Part shown: piece after piece, positions 17,001 to 24,627 of the stretch | Layout of the letters: every line of letters starts with the position of its first letter | Position numbering within the stretch: position 1 is the first letter of the stretch | Program-made: the position numbers and the translations under genes | The notes under the pieces: generated by a model | Told to the model about the DNA's origin: nothing | Seen by the model: only the letters and a program-made list of their open reading frames with translations | The model's database searches: none | Source: a bacterium | GTDB taxonomy: Bacteria; Patescibacteriota; Gracilibacteria; JAHISY01 | Assembly: GCA_021779375.1 (NCBI GenBank) | Contig: JAJYAT010000001.1 | Span: 104,724 to 168,723, forward strand | Direction of reading: 5' to 3' | Length of the DNA stretch: 64,000 nt

Positions 17001-18559
17001 GCAGAAAGATCCGTGTTTTCGTCGAGGTAGATTTTGACCGTATCACCACCACGACCCGTATTGAAGTCAGCTTTGACTTCGAAATTGCGGCTATCGCCTT
17101 TGGCAATTTCAAACGGAGTCGCGAGGTTGAAGACGAGCAAGTCTTTGCTGTTCGTACCAGTGGTCGAAGCGAGCAAAGTGGTGCCTTGGTAAAGTTTCGC
17201 ATTTTGGACGTCAGTTGGCGAGATAGTGCCATCGACGAGCAAAGCGATTTGCTTGACTGAAGCTGCTTCACCAGAAGTTGTGAGTTTGAATTTCGCGATT
17301 GTTGCGTTGTCCTCACCGACTTTCGGGTTGGTGATTGAACCGTTCTTCGCAATCGTGATCGAACCAGCCGTCACAGACGTGTCAATTTTTTGCAAGTTGG
17401 AAAGGATTGGGAAGCTACCCGAAACGCTTTTCGCGTTCGTGGTGATTTTCGCCGCTGCTTCGATAGAGAAGTAGCTTTCACCGCCAACAAGGGTGGCATC
17501 CGTGTCAGTATCAGCTCTGAGTGTGAGCGTCTTGGTCGTACCAGCCGGCACTGTGACGTTAACGCCGTTGAAGGTCGCTTCGTGTGAAGTGGAGTTGATA
17601 GTTTTGCCCGAAGACAGGCGGTTTTCACCGTCGTACAGGTAAAGTGTCCAGCCAGTGTCTTTACCGACACCAGTGCGTTTGATGATGACATTCTGAATCA
17701 CGATCGCGTCACCAGTGGCTGTGAAGTTGTAAGCCGCGACTGGTACAGAAGCTGCACCCATCGGGAAAGTCTGAGCTGCTGGGGAGCTTGGCGATTTGAC
17801 GACAGTCAAAGTGCCATCCGAAGTCGGGACTGTAGTTCCACCACCATCAGACGTGACGGAAGAAGCCGCACCCGCAGTGTAAGTCGCACGGCGTTTGCTG
17901 CCATCAGCAGCTTCGTCAATCGAAGCTTTGGCAATCACCGCGACTTGTTCACGAGTGATAGCGTCGGCCGGACCGAAGTTGCCGTTGTCATAACCATTGA
18001 GAATTCCGTGTGCGTAAGCTGTCTCGACATAGTCATAGTACCAAGCCGAAGAAGCTACGTCTGGGAAGTTCGGCGGAGTACCAGCGTAGGCAGTCTCGAG
18101 CTCGAAAGCATCGACCAAGATCTTCGAACCTTCAGCGCGGTTGAGCGTGCCAGCCGGGTTGTAAGTCGCGAGACCATTGGAATCGAGAGCGCCGCCATTG
18201 ATACCACCGACGACACCGTTGTTGTAAAGAGTTTCAACGAAAGAGTAAAACCAATCGCTTGATTTCACATCGTTGAAGTGAGGGGCACCAGTGGTGTCCT
18301 GGGTCAAACCAGCTGCAAGCATGGCAACTTTCGCCATTTCTGCGCGGTTGAGATTACCCTGAGGATCGAAGGATCCGTCTGGGCGTCCGGAGAGAACTCC
18401 AGAGTCAGCCAAAGCAGTGACCGAATCCGACGCCCACGAAGCAATCTTCGAAGCATCGGTGAAAGTTGTTGCCGCTACCGCGACACTGAACGTGAAGACC
18501 GAAGTCGACACGACTGTGAGCGCAGAGATCGCAGCGGTGAATCTTCTAAAATAACTCAT
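14036..18559 (-). CDS. Very large SLH surface protein, probable S-layer protein
   Basis: A 1507-residue secreted protein, the largest in the window. A signal peptide of about 30 residues ends VAVAATT. Three SLH repeats occupy roughly residues 32-220 (SGRPDGSFDPQGNLNRAEMA, then NGYDNGNFGPADAITREQVA), so the wall anchor is N-terminal here, unlike the two neighbouring SLH proteins. The remaining 1280 residues are Thr, Ser, Ala, Gly and Val-rich beta repeats with almost no Cys, typical of S-layer lattice proteins. A long upstream gap and a possible TTGACT/TGTTTA promoter imply a leader of about 85 nt containing TTTAACCTC just before the ATG. It has its own terminator. Confidence 0.85.
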   Translation of the reverse strand: MSYFRRFTAAISALTVVSTSVFTFSVAVAATTFTDASKIASWASDSVTALADSGVLSGRPDGSFDPQGNLNRAEMAKVAMLAAGLTQDTTGAPHFNDVKSSDWFYSFVETLYNNGVVGGINGGALDSNGLATYNPAGTLNRAEGSKILVDAFELETAYAGTPPNFPDVASSAWYYDYVETAYAHGILNGYDNGNFGPADAITREQVAVIAKASIDEAADGSKRRATYTAGAASSVTSDGGGTTVPTSDGTLTVVKSPSSPAAQTFPMGAASVPVAAYNFTATGDAIVIQNVIIKRTGVGKDTGWTLYLYDGENRLSSGKTINSTSHEATFNGVNVTVPAGTTKTLTLRADTDTDATLVGGESYFSIEAAAKITTNAKSVSGSFPILSNLQKIDTSVTAGSITIAKNGSITNPKVGEDNATIAKFKLTTSGEAASVKQIALLVDGTISPTDVQNAKLYQGTTLLASTTGTNSKDLLVFNLATPFEIAKGDSRNFEVKADFNTGRGGDTVKIYLDENTDLSATGGTYGFGMSVTSGDYDGATPGTDDSESTLQGGDVTLSSSGPTAADIAVNAKDVHLLDFNITSVSDITVKKLGIALTTNDAGNTAGGLLNGTTSNYTDIKIINRDTGAVVLGPIDANVMKQYDAPTISTDTVTEAVGKDDAGAYTFQDEFTMTAGESLNLAITTDLANNTAAAFINDTVNATIVISDATLEIKDVNNKTITNSVSVVPTGNIDGKTMSVKSASLTVTKSSTPVSDTAVKGTQDVPLIGLTMAAGAASEAKITEMVIRVRADDNTTFLAGQLAASDYVNNLELWIGGTKVAGPKGLTLVGAQATGYYKATFDNMSYTIPAGSTVQVVVKGDLSTNVSATTYIGADIVPSTDITAEDKDGNTVAATGSTALNGAATQNPLLTVSTGGSLTIAVDADTAKENIVVAGTSDVSISKFKFTSTDEAFKVQKLSINNRQSGVLAANLGDYDNNVVSIKLSYTNSSGATETKTGYLTNGTADFSGLDIAVPADNDAVLTVTATLNTIAAGATAGGFVDLDLAFNDFEAVAQGSGETYKVSKLDEGVSASSDLDFGTISYTDTTLALAAGAQTVVLGSSTTITTPDLNISLPVGTIVKLGGDTATKAATDILLVLTTKYTDGDTSLIGVIADDGDTAAASADVWYALPGTGYLTATNQMVVYESKPTIALASSSPSGSRTVAAADGIFIFTISADAAEKVQLRAGQINDCTAATTDFQDAALDGTFTAGTGALTAPTSGGVGDSAYLRDTASGAGSAITDTFAAAANLSGYEGISYWIRNSVAEEVILTIDAGGADQTKATTPSAATWTFVDFPFTTAVKGAAGVNLAATTTLAWSAAGSANLDTIDLDQVTLYTEKLKVNLASDASLAAGGNAQAVYLKEGGSTVATGYISETSTSAATATFVPTTAIEVSKGTSKTFTVETATTTLITDQAGTDDLLTPSIALGSSTNGTVTAGDLWWNETNATVKWLGQVASSTLNGNTLKY

Positions 18560-18648
18560 ATATTGAGGTTAAAGGGTTGGAAGCAGTTCTTGGTCAATCT
18601 CGCCTTGCAGCTTGATCGACGCCAAATGCATTCTCAACTGGGAATTTT

Positions 18649-18677
18649 TAAACAGGTTGCCCTGTGAATTAAGTCAA
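18649..18677 (-). promoter_or_regulatory. Possible promoter of the S-layer gene
   Basis: On the minus strand TTGACT (18677-18672) and TGTTTA (18654-18649) are 17 bp apart, which would give a leader of about 85 nt. The -10 match is weak, so this is tentative. Confidence 0.3.
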
Positions 18678-18856
18678 TTCCGACTCCCAGTAGCGAGAGT
18701 GAATCCCGAAATGATGATCGAGAAGCGAGGGTTGAGCCTCCAGAATCTAAATTTAATTGAAAGTTTAGAAATATCTTTAATTTTGTTCGAGTTGTTCGAA
18801 ATGTTCTAAATGTTGGATGAACAGTTAGAACGAGTTCCGCGCAAACGGGAACTACT

Positions 18857-18990
18857 GTCATTCCCGTGAAAACGGGAATCCAGAATTACTATTTTCCCAC
18901 CGAATTTCTCTCTTTGAGAATCAGTTTCGTGGGGCGAGATTTCAAGGAGCGAAGCGTCTCTGTCATTCCCGCGGAAGCGGGAATCCAGAA
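18857..18990. repeat. Two dRS3-like inverted repeats (ATTCCC-N8-GGGAAT)
   Basis: CTGTCATTCCCGTGAAAACG followed by GGAATCCAG at about 18857, and a second copy with CCGCGGAAGCGG at about 18961. The core has the form ATTCCC-N8-GGGAAT, the same shape as the Neisseria dRS3 repeat, though no relationship is implied. Confidence 0.8.
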
Positions 18991-19440
18991 TTATTTAATC
19001 TTTCGTTATTGTTTCAAAGCGTCATGAGACGCAAGTTTAGCTCCGCCATTTACCATTTTTTTGGAGGAGCCTCAGGACTTTTTTCACTGAAATTTAAGGA
19101 TTTTCAGGGAGTTTATTGGTGTGCGCAAACCGTGTCAAATCTTTGGTTTCAGGATTGCCCACGCACGCGACCAGTTTTAACCAAATTTTTCACCATTTTC
19201 CCAACATGGATGTAGTCGCTTTTACCACTTTGGGGCTTATTAAAGCGATTTTTTGTCTGGTCTGAGCTTTTCTCAGTTCGCTTATTAGAACTCTTTTCCC
19301 AGTTTTTCGTTTCAAATTTTGGCTTGCGAGAATTTGGCTTTTATTTCCTGGCTTCAGCCAAATTTTGTTGCGGCGAAAATTTTAGTTCAGAAAAACCAAA
19401 AGTGAAATCTTCCGCCTCAGCCAATCTCGCTTGAATTACG
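18991..19440. other. Gene-free AT-rich spacer
   Basis: I see no convincing gene, RNA or terminator here. Short frames have no start context and no family resemblance. Confidence 0.5.
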
Positions 19441-19489
19441 CGAATTCTCTTGCACCTGTACAAATTCTTTTTTCACGACTTTTTCTTTG

Positions 19490-19735
19490 TCTTTCCCGCG
19501 AAAGCGGGAATCCAAAACAAACCCCTTGTAATTCCCGTCCTCACTGTCATTGCGAACGCAGTGAAGCCCCGAAGGGACCACTTCGTGGCAATCCCGATTG
19601 TCCATCACGAAACTGCTTCTGGGCACAGGCGGGAATCGGGAAAAACCCCTTATCATTCCCGCTCCCCTTTTTTGTCATTCCCGCGCAGGCGGGAACCCAA
19701 AAAAACACTAACTGCGGGAATCCAGAAAAAAACTA
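19490..19735. repeat. Mixed repeat patch: dRS3-like, REP-like and CCACTTCGTGG hairpin units
   Basis: TTTCCCGCGAAAGCGGGAA at about 19493, a hybrid at about 19550-19640 that starts GTCATTGCGAA, runs through GGGACCACTTCGTGGC and ends in a GGGAATCGGG unit, and further dRS3-like copies at about 19675 and 19710. The families are nested or fused, which suggests repeated insertion at the same place. Confidence 0.75.
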
Positions 19736-19863
19736 AAAACTAATTTTGCAGCTTGAGCGACAGTGTCGAGCGCAAAAACAAAAACCCGTCATACGCAAAA
19801 ATTGGGGCGGCGACTCGGGAGCGCGCGGCAAAAAATCCTCACCTGTTCAAATTCGAGCCGTAG

Positions 19864-19883
19864 GGAACGGACATGTCCGTTCC
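19864..19883. repeat. Perfect 20-bp palindrome followed by T run
   Basis: GGAACGGACATGTCCGTTCC is perfectly self-complementary and is followed by TTTTT, so it could also act as a terminator on the plus strand. No gene precedes it. Confidence 0.7.
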
Positions 19884-19947
19884 TTTTTCTCCAAAAACAG
19901 CTTAAAACAAGGCAAAATTAACCAATGTCTTTTTTTCCTTCTTTTAA

Positions 19948-19989
19948 TCGGGGCATTCATGCCCCGATCCACGGCATAAATGCCGTGGA
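19948..19989. repeat. Two adjacent palindromes
   Basis: TCGGGGCAT/ATGCCCCGA (19948-19967) and TCCACGGCAT/ATGCCGTGGA (19968-19989) abut with no gap, each with a 2-nt centre. Confidence 0.75.
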
Positions 19990-20050
19990 TAAAAAATTCT
20001 GGTTTTATTCTAATTCTCGAATTCGGAAACAAAGTTGGACATCCCACCTG

Positions 20051-20092
20051 CTCCGTGTTCCATGCTCCATGTTTTATGTTCCATGCTTCATG
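20051..20092. repeat. CATG-type short-word repeat (TGTTCCATG family)
   Basis: The words GTTCCATG, CTCCATG, TTTTATG and CTTCATG follow one another. Part of this lies inside tgt and supplies its final codons and stop. Related copies are at 29618 and 45021. Confidence 0.65.
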
Positions 20093-21222
20093 AAATCGCG
20101 CTTAAATTCCGCAAATTCGTTCTTCCGAATCGCCGCGCGAATCGCACTCATGAAGTCGTGAATCCAGGTCAAATTGTGCAGCGTGAAAAGTCGCATCCCG
20201 AGAATTTCATTGGAAAGGAAAAGGTGGCGCAAATATCCGCGACTGAAATTTTGGCAGGCCTCGCAACGACAACCTTGAATTAAAGGCTTTTTATCTGTTT
20301 TGAATTTGGCGTTGCGAATGCTCACCCGCCTGCCGAAGCGATCGAAAAATGCACCGTGTCGCGCGAGCCGCGTCGGAATCACACAGTCGAACATGTCGAT
20401 TCCCCGCCCGACCGCCTCGAGAATATCACGCGGATCGCCGACGCCCATCAAGTAGCGCGGCTTATTTTCAGGCAAAAGCGGACAAACCAAGTCAATTGTT
20501 TTGAGAAAATCCGCCTTCGACTCCCCGACCGCCAGTCCGCCAATCGCGATTCCCGGCACTGGCAAATCAGCGCAAAACTCGGCTGATTGCTTGCGCAAAT
20601 CCGGAAAATTGACTCCTTGGACAATTGGAAAAAGTGCTTGTTTAGAAGTGTTTTCTTGCCCTACGGAGTTCGCGTTAGCGAACGAAGGACGGGTGTGAGA
20701 CTTCAAAGTTTCCTCCGCCCACTTCATCGTGCGCAGCAGCGCGACCTCGGCGACCTGGCGCGAAGCATCACCGGGTGCACATTCATCGAGCTGCATCGCG
20801 ATGTCAGAACCCAGTTTTTGCTGAATTTGTAGGGCTTTTTTCGGAGTGAGGTAAATTTTGGAACCATCGAGCGGCGAGCGAAATTCGACTCCCCGATCGG
20901 AAATCTGACGCATTTTCGCCAAAGAAAAAACTTGAAATCCGCCCGAGTCGGTCAGGATCGGACCGTCCCAATGCATAAATTTATGCAGTCCGCCGAATTT
21001 TTTGATTAAATCCTCTCCTGGTCGTAAGTGCAAATGAAAAGTATTCGCGAGAATTATTTCGCTTCCACAAGCCCGCACCTCCTCAGGAGTCAGGGTTTTG
21101 ACTGCACCGTAAGTCCCGACCGGCATGAAAACTGGCGTGCGAATCGCACCATGCGGCGTGTAAAATGTCGCTGTTCGCGCTGCCGTTTTGCGATCTTTCC
21201 GCGAAATTTTAAACTCAAACAC
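20074..21222 (-). CDS. tgt: tRNA-guanine transglycosylase
   Basis: A 382-residue enzyme that swaps guanine for preQ1 (or queuine) at position 34 of tRNAs with GUN anticodons. It has the catalytic Asp92 in TDSGGFQVFSL, the second Asp in GIDMFDCVIPTR, the zinc ligands CRCEAC plus a downstream His, and the substrate loop IGGLAVGES. The start is GTG at 21220-21222: TAAAAT ends six bases before it, giving a leaderless GTG. The last residues (FMKHGT) are encoded by a dispersed CATG-type repeat, so the C-terminus seems to have been extended by repeat DNA. Together with queH it points to queuosine in tRNA. Confidence 0.95.
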   Translation of the reverse strand: MFEFKISRKDRKTAARTATFYTPHGAIRTPVFMPVGTYGAVKTLTPEEVRACGSEIILANTFHLHLRPGEDLIKKFGGLHKFMHWDGPILTDSGGFQVFSLAKMRQISDRGVEFRSPLDGSKIYLTPKKALQIQQKLGSDIAMQLDECAPGDASRQVAEVALLRTMKWAEETLKSHTRPSFANANSVGQENTSKQALFPIVQGVNFPDLRKQSAEFCADLPVPGIAIGGLAVGESKADFLKTIDLVCPLLPENKPRYLMGVGDPRDILEAVGRGIDMFDCVIPTRLARHGAFFDRFGRRVSIRNAKFKTDKKPLIQGCRCEACQNFSRGYLRHLFLSNEILGMRLFTLHNLTWIHDFMSAIRAAIRKNEFAEFKRDFMKHGT

Positions 21223-21228
21223 CGCTGG

Positions 21229-21234
21229 ATTTTA
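21229..21234 (-). promoter_or_regulatory. -10 box TAAAAT of tgt, leaderless GTG
   Basis: TAAAAT ends 6 nt before the GTG start of tgt. It is one of the clearest cases in the window in which a non-ATG codon would be at the mRNA 5' end. Confidence 0.5.
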
Positions 21235-21362
21235 TCTTGAAAATTGAATATTTAAAAATTTTCTTCTTAAGGCTCGGTCCGGCACAAATCATAAAACCAC
21301 TATTTTTAGCAGCCCAGTGACTTAATGACTCAGTGACTCAAAGACTTAATAACTCTCCCGTC

Positions 21363-21472
21363 TTGTCATTCCCGCGCCCCTTCTGTCATTCCCGCGAAGG
21401 CGGGAACCCAAAAACAAACAACTTTGTCATTCCCGCCCTCTCTTGTCATTCCCGGCTTGACCGGGAATCCAG
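21363..21472. repeat. dRS3-like repeat cluster
   Basis: Several TGTCATTCCCG units, two of them complete with a GGGAA right arm (about 21381-21410 and 21440-21471). There is no gene between tgt and queH other than this repeat DNA. Confidence 0.8.
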
Positions 21473-21504
21473 TAAAAAACAAAACGGCTTAAAACAATGC
21501 AAAT

Positions 21505-21574
21505 TTAGCCAATGACCCAGTGACCAACGACCCCCTGAACCCATTAGCCAATGACCTCCGAACCCATGACCAAA
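21505..21574. repeat. Short-word repeat (CCAATGACC/GAACCCAT family) before queH
   Basis: A string of near-repeats such as CCAATGACC, CAGTGACC, GAACCCATTAGCC and CGAACCCATGACC. It runs up to the queH start and is related to the inverted repeats around the gene at 49906-50292. Confidence 0.7.
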
Positions 21575-22126
21575 ATGACTAAACTCCTCCTCCACTCCTG
21601 CTGCGCACCCTGCCTCACTCACCCACTCACGGAATTACAGAAAGATTTTGAGGTCGTTTTGTTTTTTTACAATCCGAATATTCAACCCCGTGCAGAATAC
21701 GATATACGGCTCACTGAAGCCAAAAAATACTGCCATGGTAAGTGCGAAATTTTGGAAGGAAATTACGATCCCGAAGTTTGGTTTGAGAAAATTAAAGGAT
21801 TCGAAAACGAGCCCGAGCGCGGCGCACGCTGTCGGATTTGCTACGAAATGCGACTTGCCAAAACAGCCGAGCTTGCGGCAAAATCGAGTTTCCAGTTTTT
21901 CGCGACAACACTCTCAATCTCCCCACACAAAAATTCAGACTGGTTAAATGAGATTGGTCGAGAATTGTCAAGTAAATACGGCGTCAAATTCCTCGAGTCC
22001 AACTGGAAAAAATGTGACGGCTTCAAAAAATCACTCGAACTTTCAGCCGCCGCCAATCTGAAACGACAAAATTATTGCGGCTGCGTCTTCAGCCGAAAGA
22101 CAGCTGGCGAAAAATCTGTCGAGTAG
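21575..22126 (+). CDS. queH: Epoxyqueuosine reductase QueH
   Basis: A protein of about 183 residues, the non-cobalamin enzyme for the last step of queuosine synthesis. The motifs HSCCAPC near the N-terminus, GARCRICYEMRL in the middle and YCGCVFS near the C-terminus bind the iron-sulfur and metal centres. Three ATGs are possible (21551, 21566, 21575); 21575 gives the usual family start (MTKLLLHSCCAPC) and the earlier ones lie in repeat DNA. The stop codon TAG at 22124-22126 lies inside the first AGTAGACAA repeat, so the repeat defines the C-terminal end. Confidence 0.93.
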   Translation: MTKLLLHSCCAPCLTHPLTELQKDFEVVLFFYNPNIQPRAEYDIRLTEAKKYCHGKCEILEGNYDPEVWFEKIKGFENEPERGARCRICYEMRLAKTAELAAKSSFQFFATTLSISPHKNSDWLNEIGRELSSKYGVKFLESNWKKCDGFKKSLELSAAANLKRQNYCGCVFSRKTAGEKSVE

Positions 22127-22290
22127 ACAAAAAAATTGTCCAGTGGACAACATGTAGACAACCAGTAGACAAATGAGTAGACAAAATCACTCCCCTATCC
22201 CGTCGAAAATGTCGAGTAGACAACCAGTTTTGTCGACTCAACAAAAGTTCTTTTGGGCCCGACCGAGTCGACAAGTGGTCGACATTTTTC
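22120..22290. repeat. AGTNGACAA repeat swarm, first block
   Basis: Eight or nine copies of AGTAGACAA, AGTGGACAA or AGTCGACAA in both orientations within 170 bp, including the palindromic arrangement TTGTCCAGTGGACAA. It covers the queH stop and the first codons of the NlpC/P60 gene. Confidence 0.9.
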
Positions 22291-22919
22291 GTAAGCCTGT
22301 GAGTAACTTCGAGCGACTTTCTGAGGCCGCGAAAACCCGTAATCGCCAAACCCAAACCACTCTCACTGATCCGGCTTTCCGAGTCCTACGACAAGAGAAC
22401 GACTGGAGTCTGGTTGAGCTCGCCGACGGCACATTTGGTTGGCTGCCAAATTCAAGCCTCAAACGCGTAAGAAACTTGGATTATTGGGTAAAAATAAAAC
22501 CAGCGCCACGCGAAAAGCTGATCGAAATCAAAGCTCCCGGCAAAGCAAAAGTTCGCAAAATTTTGGCTGAATTCGCAGGCATCCCCTACCTCTGGGGCGG
22601 CACGACACAGCGCGGCATGGATTGCTCGGCTTTTAGCCAAAAATTATTCTGGCAACTTGGCAAAATTCTGCTCCCACGTAACTCCCGCGAACAAAAAAAG
22701 TGCGGCCGACCTGTCCGGTCGACAAAAATCAAAGATCTTGACTTGCTCTTTTTTGTCCACTCGACGACTGGTCGTCATCACGTCGCTGTCTACTGGGATG
22801 ATGAAGTTTGGCACTTGTGTCTAGACAGCCAAGGGCTGACTGCTGAATCACTGGAATCAATCAAAAAAAGATATAATCACCTCGCTACGCGAAGAATTTT
22901 TAAACTCCAAAATGCTTGA
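22173..22919 (+). CDS. NlpC/P60 family peptidoglycan hydrolase with SH3-like domain
   Basis: About 248 residues. An SH3-like segment (WSLVELADGTFGWLPNSSL) at about 72-95 precedes an NlpC/P60 domain with catalytic Cys in GMDCSAF and His in RHHVAVYWDDE. These cysteine peptidases cut peptide stems in peptidoglycan. No clear signal peptide is seen, partly because the N-terminal 40 residues are encoded by AGTNGACAA repeats, so the true start is uncertain (ATG at 22173 or 22209). Its 3' end overlaps the murD start by 8 bp, linking it to wall synthesis. Confidence 0.85.
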   Translation: MSRQNHSPIPSKMSSRQPVLSTQQKFFWARPSRQVVDIFRKPVSNFERLSEAAKTRNRQTQTTLTDPAFRVLRQENDWSLVELADGTFGWLPNSSLKRVRNLDYWVKIKPAPREKLIEIKAPGKAKVRKILAEFAGIPYLWGGTTQRGMDCSAFSQKLFWQLGKILLPRNSREQKKCGRPVRSTKIKDLDLLFFVHSTTGRHHVAVYWDDEVWHLCLDSQGLTAESLESIKKRYNHLATRRIFKLQNA

Positions 22920-24438
22920 TCGAATCAAGGCTGCGAAGAACATTCACGTCGTCGGCGTGAGCGGCACCGAGGGCGCCGCAATCGCCGCCTTTTTGCAAAA
23001 TCTCGGCGTCAGTTTTGTCGCGCACGACTTCAGCGAGGAAAAAGTTTTCTCGCGTAATTTCAATGCCAATCATTTTGGCTATTTGGCTTCTAGAAGAACC
23101 AAATTACTTAAAAAAGTCTTTGCAAACCCGCAAATCTGTTTCCAAAAAAACTACCTCGACGGTATCGAAAAGGCCGATTTGATCTTCGTCTCTCAGAACT
23201 GGGAGGCTTACTCCCCGAACCAAAAGCTAAAAGCTGTTTTTGAAAAAAATCCGAGTATTTTTTCGACCATCACCCAGCTTTATTTCCAGCTTTTCCCAGG
23301 CAAAATTCTTGCCGTGACCGGCACGAATGGCAAGTCGACAACCACCAAACTGATTGCCGAAATCATGTTGTCGAGCCTGCCTGCCGGTAGGCAGGTAGAC
23401 AAAGTAGTAGACACCAGTAGACAAGGAGTAGACAAGTCGTCTGGAAAAATTTATTTCACGGGAAACGACCGGCGAAATATCCAAATTCTTGATCAGTTAA
23501 AAAATTGGCGTAAAACCGACTGGCTCGTAGTCGAAGTTTCGAATCGCCAACTTAAATTCCCACTTGGCCGCGCACCGAAAGTTGGCGTAATTACGAATGT
23601 CAGCCCAAACCATTTGAATGAATATATAAGAGGATTTTCAGCTTACAAAAGCGGTAAGTTCCGACTAATCGCTGAGCAGAAAAAAGGGGATATTGCTGTC
23701 TTGAATTATGACAATATAGTCACGAAAAACTTTATTAAAAAAGCCCGCGCATCGTCAAAACCTTTCTCAACAAAAAACCATTTGTCTACTGGTGTCTACA
23801 TCGATAATGGTTGGATTGTCGAAAAACGCCAGGCTGTCGACCTGCCCCGCAGAGGCGGGGCTCGACAAACTCGTATTTGTCCACTCGACAAGATCAAAGT
23901 TCTGGGCGAGCACAATCTAGCGAATATCTTGGCGGCTGTCGCTGCGACTCGTTCCGCCGGGGTTAGCGCGAAAGTAATTTGTGCGGCGATTGCGAAATTT
24001 CGCGGAATTCCTCAGCGACTTGAAGTCGTGCTTGAGCGAAATGGTGTGAAGTTCATCAATGATTCCGCCTCGACGACGCCCGAATCGACCATTGCTGCGT
24101 TGAAAAGTTTTCCGAAAGGTAGTGTCCAGTTGATCGCAGGCGGGGAGTCAAAAGGTATGGATTACACGATGCTAACGCGCGAAATCAGACGCCAAAAAAC
24201 GCACCTCGTTTTACTCGAAAGTCCGCTCGCCGAAATTTTGGGACCGAAGCTGCGCAAGGAAAAAATTTCTTTCACGCTGGTCAAAACCTTGCAGGAAGCC
24301 GTCAAGATTTCAGCTCAAAATGCGGTAAAGAGCGACGCTGTGCTGCTTTCTCCCGCCGCAGCTTGGTTTTGCTATTTCGCTGGCAAAATCCCACTCGGCG
24401 GACGCGGATTCGAGCAATTCGTGAAAACCCTCACGTAA
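22912..24438 (+). CDS. murD: UDP-N-acetylmuramoylalanine-D-glutamate ligase
   Basis: A 508-residue Mur ligase. The N-terminal Rossmann domain has VVGVSGTEG; the central ATPase has the P-loop GTNGKSTT at about 137-144; the C-terminal domain has NDSASTTPESTIAAL and LLSPAAAWFCYF, then a RGFEQFV end as in MurD. It adds D-Glu to UDP-MurNAc-Ala. It is longer than E. coli MurD (438) partly through repeat insertions: LPAGRQV plus VDK/VDT repeats at about 155-178, and a hairpin-encoded DLPRRGGARQTR near 310. All remain in frame and sit in loops. Its stop abuts the stop of the LysW-like gene. Confidence 0.9.
   Translation: MLDRIKAAKNIHVVGVSGTEGAAIAAFLQNLGVSFVAHDFSEEKVFSRNFNANHFGYLASRRTKLLKKVFANPQICFQKNYLDGIEKADLIFVSQNWEAYSPNQKLKAVFEKNPSIFSTITQLYFQLFPGKILAVTGTNGKSTTTKLIAEIMLSSLPAGRQVDKVVDTSRQGVDKSSGKIYFTGNDRRNIQILDQLKNWRKTDWLVVEVSNRQLKFPLGRAPKVGVITNVSPNHLNEYIRGFSAYKSGKFRLIAEQKKGDIAVLNYDNIVTKNFIKKARASSKPFSTKNHLSTGVYIDNGWIVEKRQAVDLPRRGGARQTRICPLDKIKVLGEHNLANILAAVAATRSAGVSAKVICAAIAKFRGIPQRLEVVLERNGVKFINDSASTTPESTIAALKSFPKGSVQLIAGGESKGMDYTMLTREIRRQKTHLVLLESPLAEILGPKLRKEKISFTLVKTLQEAVKISAQNAVKSDAVLLSPAAAWFCYFAGKIPLGGRGFEQFVKTLT
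23376..23395. repeat. Palindromic insert (CCTGCC...GGCAGG) inside murD
   Basis: CCTGCCTGCCGGTAGGCAGG, read in frame as LPAGRQ. The reverse complement of the same 20-mer occurs between genes at about 43993. Confidence 0.85.
23391..23440. repeat. AGTNGACAA repeats inside murD
   Basis: Four copies (GGTAGACAA, AGTAGACAC, AGTAGACAA, AGTAGACAA) directly after the LPAGRQ palindrome, read in frame as VDK/VDT/VDK. Confidence 0.88.
23780..23890. repeat. AGTNGACAA copies and a GTCGA-flanked hairpin inside murD
   Basis: TTGTCTACTGGTGTCTAC at about 23783, then TGTCGA-CCT-GCCCCGC-AGAG-GCGGGGC-TCGACA at 23835-23867, then TTGTCCACT. The hairpin arms are fused to the repeat core, and the whole stretch stays in frame. 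Confidence 0.8.
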
Positions 24439-24591
24439 CTATTTTTCTTCATCGACCGGCTCGTACTTGAGCGGGTCGAGCGATGTAATCAGTATTTCGC
24501 AGCCACAATTTTCGCACTCGACAACCTCGCCAGCCTCGAGGGGCTCGTGCTCAATTTCGGACTCGCAATCGGGGCAAATAATCGTTATCAT
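24439..24591 (-). CDS. LysW-like amino-group carrier / zinc-ribbon protein
   Basis: A 50-residue protein, CPDC then 21 residues later CENC, with the surrounding pattern EAGEVVECENCGCEI and LDPLKYEPVDEEK that follows LysW, the carrier protein which holds alpha-aminoadipate or glutamate on its C-terminal Glu during lysine or arginine synthesis. The canonical EDWGE tail is absent; the protein ends DEEK. So it may be a carrier with an altered tail, or only a zinc ribbon. It has the best promoter in the window (TTGACA, 16 bp, TAAAAT, 8 nt to ATG) and starts 13 bp from the divergent threonine-synthase-like gene. Confidence 0.72.
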   Translation of the reverse strand: MITIICPDCESEIEHEPLEAGEVVECENCGCEILITSLDPLKYEPVDEEK

Positions 24592-24593
24592 TT

Positions 24594-24600
24594 GGGAGGA
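24594..24600 (+). promoter_or_regulatory. Strong Shine-Dalgarno (GGGAGGA) fixing the start at 24605
   Basis: GGGAGGA lies 4 nt before the ATG at 24605. It is one of very few clear Shine-Dalgarno sequences in the window, so the ribosome can use them although most genes here do not. Confidence 0.7.
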
Positions 24601-24627
24601 TTTTATGAATTTAATTTTGAATGTCAA
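24600..24627 (-). promoter_or_regulatory. Near-consensus promoter of the LysW-like gene, inside the start of the divergent gene
   Basis: TTGACA (24627-24622), 16 bp, TAAAAT (24605-24600), then 8 nt to the ATG at 24591. The -10 overlaps the start codon of the gene at 24605 and the -35 lies in its eighth codon. This supports a leaderless mRNA. Confidence 0.75.

Noticed and set aside
14036-18559. Several long open frames on the plus strand opposite the 1507-residue gene, and many others inside it
   Set aside because: They are shadows of a Thr/Ser/Ala-rich coding frame, have Arg/Ser-rich translations and no start context.
19009-19440. Small coding genes between the S-layer gene and tgt
   Set aside because: Frames of 60-70 codons have no recognisable signal, start or homology, and the region is flanked by repeats.
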